Shown piece after piece: positions 29,910 to 33,497 of a stretch of DNA of 33,497 nucleotides. How positions within the stretch are numbered: the stretch's first letter is position 1; every line of letters begins with the position of its first letter. The notes beneath the pieces are model-generated. The model saw only the letters and a program-made list of their open reading frames with translations, did no database searches and had not been told where the DNA came from. Both the position numbers and the translations under genes were made by a program. The stretch covers positions 1 to 33,497 of the forward strand of contig JACVXV010000036.1 in assembly GCA_015661205.1 (NCBI GenBank), in the 5' to 3' direction. The DNA is from Candidatus Brocadiaceae bacterium. GTDB taxonomy: Bacteria; Planctomycetota; Brocadiia; Brocadiales; Brocadiaceae.

Positions 29910-30379
29910 TGGAAAAGACTTTAATTATTTTAAAACCTGACGCAATACAACGCCGGCTGGCGGGAAAGATACTCTCCCGGTTTGAAGAAAAGGGATTCCA
30001 AATAATTGGGTTGAAGATGATACAAATCACGGAATCAGCCGCAAAGAAACACTACGCCGCGCATGAAGGTAAGGATTTTTTTGAACCCCTTGTCAGGTAC
30101 ACATCATCATCACCCGTAATAGTCCTGGCGCTAAAAGGCAAAAACGTGGTGGATATCGTCAGAAAGATGATGGGCGCTACCTTTGGTTCCAGGGCTGAGC
30201 CGGGAACCATCCGCGGCGATTACGCCGTCAGCAACCGCTTTAATCTGATACACGGCTCCGACTCACCTGCCGCTGCTGAAAATGAGATTAACACCTTCTT
30301 TCGCAAAGAAGAGCTCCTTGAATACAATCCTACTGATATGCAGTGGGTGTATGATATATCTACCGGCCAGGTGATTTAA
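29909..30379 (+). CDS. ndk: Nucleoside diphosphate kinase
   Basis: A 156-residue enzyme that transfers the gamma phosphate of ATP to (d)NDPs via a phospho-histidine. The N-terminus is TLIILKPDAIQRRLAGKILS; the active-site His is H115 in NLIHGSDS, preceded by GTIRGDYAV. A C-terminal extension after the usual end (EYNPTDMQWVYDIS) makes it slightly longer than the common 140-residue form. It is coupled to the DUF4416 gene by TAATG. Confidence 0.96.
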   Translation: MEKTLIILKPDAIQRRLAGKILSRFEEKGFQIIGLKMIQITESAAKKHYAAHEGKDFFEPLVRYTSSSPVIVLALKGKNVVDIVRKMMGATFGSRAEPGTIRGDYAVSNRFNLIHGSDSPAAAENEINTFFRKEELLEYNPTDMQWVYDISTGQVI

Positions 30380-30380
30380 G

Positions 30381-30620
30381 CGTATAGGAATTTCCATTCG
30401 TGCCGGGCATGGGAATGGGTTGGTGTAGGGACACGGCGCCCGTGTCCCTGCGTGTGAGCATAAAAAAGTCGCTGAAATGGCTTAATTTAACGTATAGGAA
30501 TTCCAAAGTTGTAGAACGAAGCGATTGCTTCGTCACGGGCGAAGTGGCACTTCGCCCTACATCGAAAGAGTTGCCGAAGGCCTAATTTAATGTACAGGAA
30601 TTTCAAAGTTAGGCCTGAAA
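30381..30620. repeat. Composite intergenic repeat, copy B
   Basis: TATAGGAATTTC at 30383-30394, then the hairpin GGGACACGG/CCGTGTCCC (30428-30448), then TATAGGAATTCCAAAGTTG with the AACGAAGCG/CGCCCTAC block (30493-30565). A further ACAGGAATTTCAAAGTTAGG then CCTGAAAG runs from 30594. The last block recurs at about 33218-33242. It fills the 250-base gap and ends at the ribosome-binding site of the next gene. Confidence 0.75.
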
Positions 30621-30629
30621 GGAGGATTT

Positions 30630-31256
30630 ATGAGGCACACCTTGTCAATACGGGGCTTAATCCTGGCGTCTTGTATCTTATCTTTAACCTTATGTGTTAA
30701 CGTTTGGGGAGAAAATGGTATGCAATCAGCAAAAGGAAAAAAGGCGGTAATGATTATTGCTCAGAATAATTTCAGGGATGAAGAGCTATTGAAACCGAAA
30801 GAAATATTGGAAAAAAACGGGGTATCCGTTACGATTGCCTCTTCTTCGTTGAAAGAGAGCACGGGGATGCTGGGCGCAAAGGCAAAGCCTGATATCTTAT
30901 TCACCACGATCAAGGTCTCGGACTTTGATGCAATCGTATTTGTCGGCGGCTCCGGCTCTATGGAATATTGGGATAATACCACCGCCCATAAGATTGCAAC
31001 TGAAGCAAACACTGCCAAAAAGACCATTGGCGCCATCTGCATTGCGCCGGTAACCCTGGCAAAGGCGGGTTTATTGAAGAATAAAAAGGCCACAACCTAT
31101 TCATCCACAATTAATGATATCAAGGCGTGCGGGGCGGTATATACCGGCGCAGAAGTTGAAAGGGACGGCAATATTGTCACCGCCAGCGGCCCTGCTGCCG
31201 CGCAAAAATTTGGAGAAACCCTTGTCAGGGTGCTTACGGAATCGGGAGAAAAATAG
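30630..31256 (+). CDS. Exported DJ-1/PfpI family protein
   Basis: A 208-residue DJ-1/PfpI protein. Residues 1-27 form a signal peptide (RGLILASCILSLTLCVNVWG), so it probably acts outside the cytoplasm, which is unusual for a family that is mostly cytoplasmic. The nucleophile elbow is GAICIAP with C137; the conserved acidic residue is near E51-E52 (FRDEEL), and VGGSGSMEYWD is the typical loop. The family includes proteases, chaperones and glyoxalase-like enzymes; the exact activity here is unknown. A strong GAAAGGAGG precedes the ATG and is the end of a repeat unit. The stop is immediately followed by the ATG of the parvulin gene. Confidence 0.9.
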   Translation: MRHTLSIRGLILASCILSLTLCVNVWGENGMQSAKGKKAVMIIAQNNFRDEELLKPKEILEKNGVSVTIASSSLKESTGMLGAKAKPDILFTTIKVSDFDAIVFVGGSGSMEYWDNTTAHKIATEANTAKKTIGAICIAPVTLAKAGLLKNKKATTYSSTINDIKACGAVYTGAEVERDGNIVTASGPAAAQKFGETLVRVLTESGEK

Positions 31257-32288
31257 ATGGTAAAAAAATCGGTTAAACAGGCAGGGACTTTGCCATATAG
31301 CGCTTTCCTATCCATCGTTTTTGCCTTATGGATGTCTGCTTCCGGGGCAGTTGCTAATGAACTCCAGAAAACCAACATCAACGCCATTCGGGCCGTTGTG
31401 GGCGATGATATTATTACCCAGAACGAAGTTGTAAAACGGTCTGCCGTCGCGATCAGAGAGGCGCAAGAACGGTATCAGGGCAACGAGCTTAACAATAAGG
31501 TTGAAGAAATATTGAAGAACACGCTGGATGAATTGGTTGACAGAAAGGTGTTAATCAAAGAGGCACAGCGTTTATTCGGCACCAATGAGGCTGGCATGAA
31601 GGACGTGGAAAAAGAGCTTGATGCCTTTGTAAAGAATGCCGTGAAAAACGTAGGTTCCTTATCCAAATACTACGAAATTGCCGAATCACAAGGGATAAAT
31701 CCCATTGAAAAGAAGCAGGAACTGAAAGAAGACTTTATGATAGATAAGATTATGAAGGAAAACGTTCATGGCAAGGTTAAAATACAACCGAAGCTGATGC
31801 GGCGTTACTACGACGAAAATATCGATGAGTTCCGCCAGAAAAAAGAAGTGCAGTTGCGCCACATCATGATTAAATTTTCCGCACACAATAACAACAAAGA
31901 GGAAACGCTCTCGATAGCACAGAAGGTACAAAAATACATCAAAAATGGCGATGATTTTGCAACGCTTGCAAAACAATATTCTGAAGGGTCACATGCAGAA
32001 AATGGGGGCATGTGGAGTGTTGAAGAAGTCAACGAATTGAGGAAAGACCTCCGCGACGTGGTTTATCAATTAAAGGATAATGAGGTTAGCGATATAATGG
32101 AATCTCCGATCGGCTATCATATCTTTAAGGTAGAACTCACTAAGCCCGAAAAGATGCAGGAATACGAGACGGTGCAGGAAGAAATTTACAAGAAACTCTA
32201 CCGGGAAGAAACCGCGAGGCTGAAAAATCAATATATCAGTAGTTTGAAAACCGGGATTTTTATAAAAGTGATTAACGGAAACCCCTAA
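31257..32288 (+). CDS. SurA-type periplasmic parvulin isomerase/chaperone
   Basis: A 343-residue protein with a signal peptide (about 1-34, SAFLSIVFALWMSASGAVA), an N-terminal SurA/trigger-like helical domain (about 40-180) and one parvulin domain (about 200-300). The latter shows VQLRHIMIKFS, FATLAKQYSEG and GGMWSV followed by ESPIGYHIFKVE. It should assist folding or delivery of outer-membrane or secreted proteins. It has a single rotamase domain, unlike E. coli SurA with two. It starts with no gap after the DJ-1 gene. The strong envelope-protein load implied by the giant repeat protein would fit, but no direct link is shown. Confidence 0.92.
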   Translation: MVKKSVKQAGTLPYSAFLSIVFALWMSASGAVANELQKTNINAIRAVVGDDIITQNEVVKRSAVAIREAQERYQGNELNNKVEEILKNTLDELVDRKVLIKEAQRLFGTNEAGMKDVEKELDAFVKNAVKNVGSLSKYYEIAESQGINPIEKKQELKEDFMIDKIMKENVHGKVKIQPKLMRRYYDENIDEFRQKKEVQLRHIMIKFSAHNNNKEETLSIAQKVQKYIKNGDDFATLAKQYSEGSHAENGGMWSVEEVNELRKDLRDVVYQLKDNEVSDIMESPIGYHIFKVELTKPEKMQEYETVQEEIYKKLYREETARLKNQYISSLKTGIFIKVINGNP

Positions 32289-32401
32289 CCACCTCCGCTC
32301 GCAAAATAATTACATTTTATAGAAATTTCCACGTTATTTATGCGGGTTTGCGAATAAGCATGATTATACGATATGCAATAGTAATGCGATAAGATAACCC
32401 A

Positions 32402-32421
32402 CCCCTCGCAGGAGGGGAATT
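32402..32421 (+). terminator. Possible terminator or REP hairpin after the parvulin gene
   Basis: CCCCTC (32402-32407), loop GCAG, GAGGGG (32412-32417), then AATTTTG. The stem is perfect but it lies 114 bases past the stop codon and the T-run is short. It may instead be one of the dispersed palindromes. Confidence 0.4.
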
Positions 32422-32501
32422 TTGAAGGATGTGTTCATTTAACGTTTTTTAACGGTTACAGTTCAAGCCCGATAGAGAAGCACATGTCATCCACCGGAGG
32501 T

Positions 32502-32795
32502 CTACTGCCGGGAACAGTTGATTTCACGCACCAGGTAAGCAATGAGCTTTTCGTAAGACTGGACAATCGAGGAACGGTCTTTTTTGTCAAAAGATTTAAT
32601 AGGATTGTTTCGTACCTCGTCGGTCATACAATCGATTTTACCGGCAAGAGTCGCGGCTGGTTGCGCATCGGCAGGATTTGCCTTTACCGCTGATTTCGTG
32701 CTTTCTTTTTTGGGTTTTATCGCGGACGGCTTGCGACCCCGTGAAGATTTCTTTGAAGATTGACCCTCAACATTGACGTTTTTTTCTTCAGCCAT
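32502..32795 (-). CDS. Small basic hypothetical protein
   Basis: Not recognised. The 97-residue product starts at the ATG at 32795 with AGGAG eight bases upstream. The first half is rich in Lys, Ser and Ala with a SRGRKPSAIKPKKE stretch, similar in composition to histone-H1-like or AT-hook-like tails. The second half (CMTDEVRNNPIKSFDKKDRS to YLVREINCSRQ) is likely helical. Nucleic-acid binding is a guess from composition only. It is convergent with the parvulin gene and stands alone. Confidence 0.65.
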   Translation of the reverse strand: MAEEKNVNVEGQSSKKSSRGRKPSAIKPKKESTKSAVKANPADAQPAATLAGKIDCMTDEVRNNPIKSFDKKDRSSIVQSYEKLIAYLVREINCSRQ

Positions 32796-33497
32796 TTTTC
32801 CACTCCTATAATGTTTATATGCACGGGGTAAATGTCGATTTCATGCCTTTGGGAGCTTTTCCTGACTTTGGTATTGCGATAGAAAACCCTTACGCCTTTA
32901 AATCTCTATCTGAGATTTGGCCTCTGCAACTTACGTGTATATATACCTATAATTGTAATCAAAATCAATAATATTTTTCCGTTTTAGCCGCAATGCGTCC
33001 ATATCTGCAATTATTGAGCTATTTTTCATGGGGTGTTTTTGTAATCTTTACAATCTTACCCTGTAAATCCTACATTATTTCCTGTCTTTTGGATGACCTT
33101 TTACTTTGTAAAATAAAAATATATTTCTGTAACTACATACAACTAAAGTTGTTTACACTCCACACCGGTATTTTTGTACACATCTGGCACGCATCTTGCG
33201 CTTCTTTTTGATGCATAGGAAATCCAAAGTTAGGCCTGAAAGTCCGACAGGATATAGCGGGGGGTGAAGCCCCCTGTAAGGATAATAAAATAATACAAGC
33301 CCCGAAGGGGAGGCGGGACGTTTTGTTTTCGTGATCAAAACAATAATAAATTTTAGTAAAAATAGGCATCCCAGCCATGTTGTGCGTCCTTTTCTGTCGC
33401 CCCTTCGGGGCTGGTTGTCTTTTGTTTCTTGACCAGGGGCTTCACCCCTGGCTATATACTTACTGCCCTTCGGGCTTGTTGTAGAGCGAAGAAGCTC
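32796..33497. other. Terminal spacer with modular repeats
   Basis: No convincing gene is present. From 32850 to 33215 the sequence is AT-rich without recognisable features. After that come a TAGGAAATCCAAAGTTAGGC block (33218-33237) and two inverted copies of one hairpin set at about 33245-33315 and 33395-33480. The left copy has GGGGTGAAGCCCC (33261-33273) and CCCCGAAGGGG (33300-33310). The right copy has CCCCTTCGGGG (33400-33410), CCAGGGGCTTCACCCCTGG (33433-33451) and GCCCTTCGGGC (33465-33475). The right copy continues as the repeat seen at 109-175. Confidence 0.65.
33440..33497. repeat. Modular hairpin repeat, copy at right end of window
   Basis: CTTCACCCCTGGCTATATAC, the GCCCTTCGGGC hairpin (33465-33475) and GTTGTAGAG match the blocks at 109-175 in order and orientation. 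It is cut by the window edge. Confidence 0.65.

Noticed and set aside
32993-33378. Small frames of 61-81 codons in the last spacer
   Set aside because: They are AT-rich or formed by the hairpin repeats and show no conserved-looking sequence.

Overview
The window is bacterial chromosomal DNA: compact, mostly minus-strand operons of housekeeping genes, separated by intergenic spacers crowded with small palindromic and dispersed repeats. My best guess is a planctomycete of the anammox type (Brocadiales). This is a weak inference from the mix of a very large SBBP/Ig-repeat surface protein, a DUF4416 gene, a flavodiiron protein and heavy intergenic repeat content. No rRNA, tRNA or anammox-specific gene is present to confirm it.

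Layout. Positions 1-619 are a repeat-rich spacer with a good sigma70-type promoter and a structured leader ahead of a flavodiiron protein gene (620-1819). Two minus-strand coiled-coil/membrane genes follow (1873-2397 and 2482-2814); the second carries an in-frame TGA. From 3117 to 17249 lies about 14 kb of one enormous surface or secreted protein, open in three segments: 3117-4364, 4238-9412 and 9294-17249. The reading frame changes once in a G-rich/dispersed-repeat insertion near 4245-4362 and once at a run of eight C at 9312-9319. The two changes cancel. Restored, the protein would be about 4,700 residues: N-terminal membrane anchor, a DUF7948-like domain, seven SBBP propeller repeats, one FN3-like domain, 15 and 13 copies of two alternating Ig-like modules, five copies of an 89-residue module I do not recognise, three PKD-like domains and a helical C-terminal domain.

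Positions 17445-28885 are minus-strand gene groups, many overlapping by a few bases: selA-ybgC; a secreted 27-residue-repeat protein; cyclophilin-trpF; cobO; gltX-cysS-HD phosphohydrolase; and ubiX-mazG-sppA. Two longer spacers here hold relics: an IS110-type transposase fragment at 22425-22640 and a truncated nucleotidyltransferase at 26446-26598 cut by a 92-bp element with inverted ends. On the plus strand, DUF4416-ndk (29358-30379) is read from a promoter so close to its GTG that the mRNA may be leaderless. A probable exported DJ-1/PfpI protein and a SurA-type parvulin chaperone follow (30630-32288). A small basic hypothetical protein (32502-32795, minus) precedes a final repeat-filled spacer.

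Functionally the window combines oxygen/NO detoxification (flavodiiron protein), selenocysteine synthesis (SelA), cobalamin adenosylation, tryptophan synthesis, two aminoacyl-tRNA synthetases, prenyl-FMN synthesis, nucleotide metabolism (Ndk, MazG) and envelope protein folding and turnover (SppA, SurA, cyclophilin). The most noteworthy items are the frame-disrupted giant repeat protein with its C-tract, and the several families of modular repeats shared between distant spacers. I see no CRISPR array, defence island or clearly new multi-gene system.
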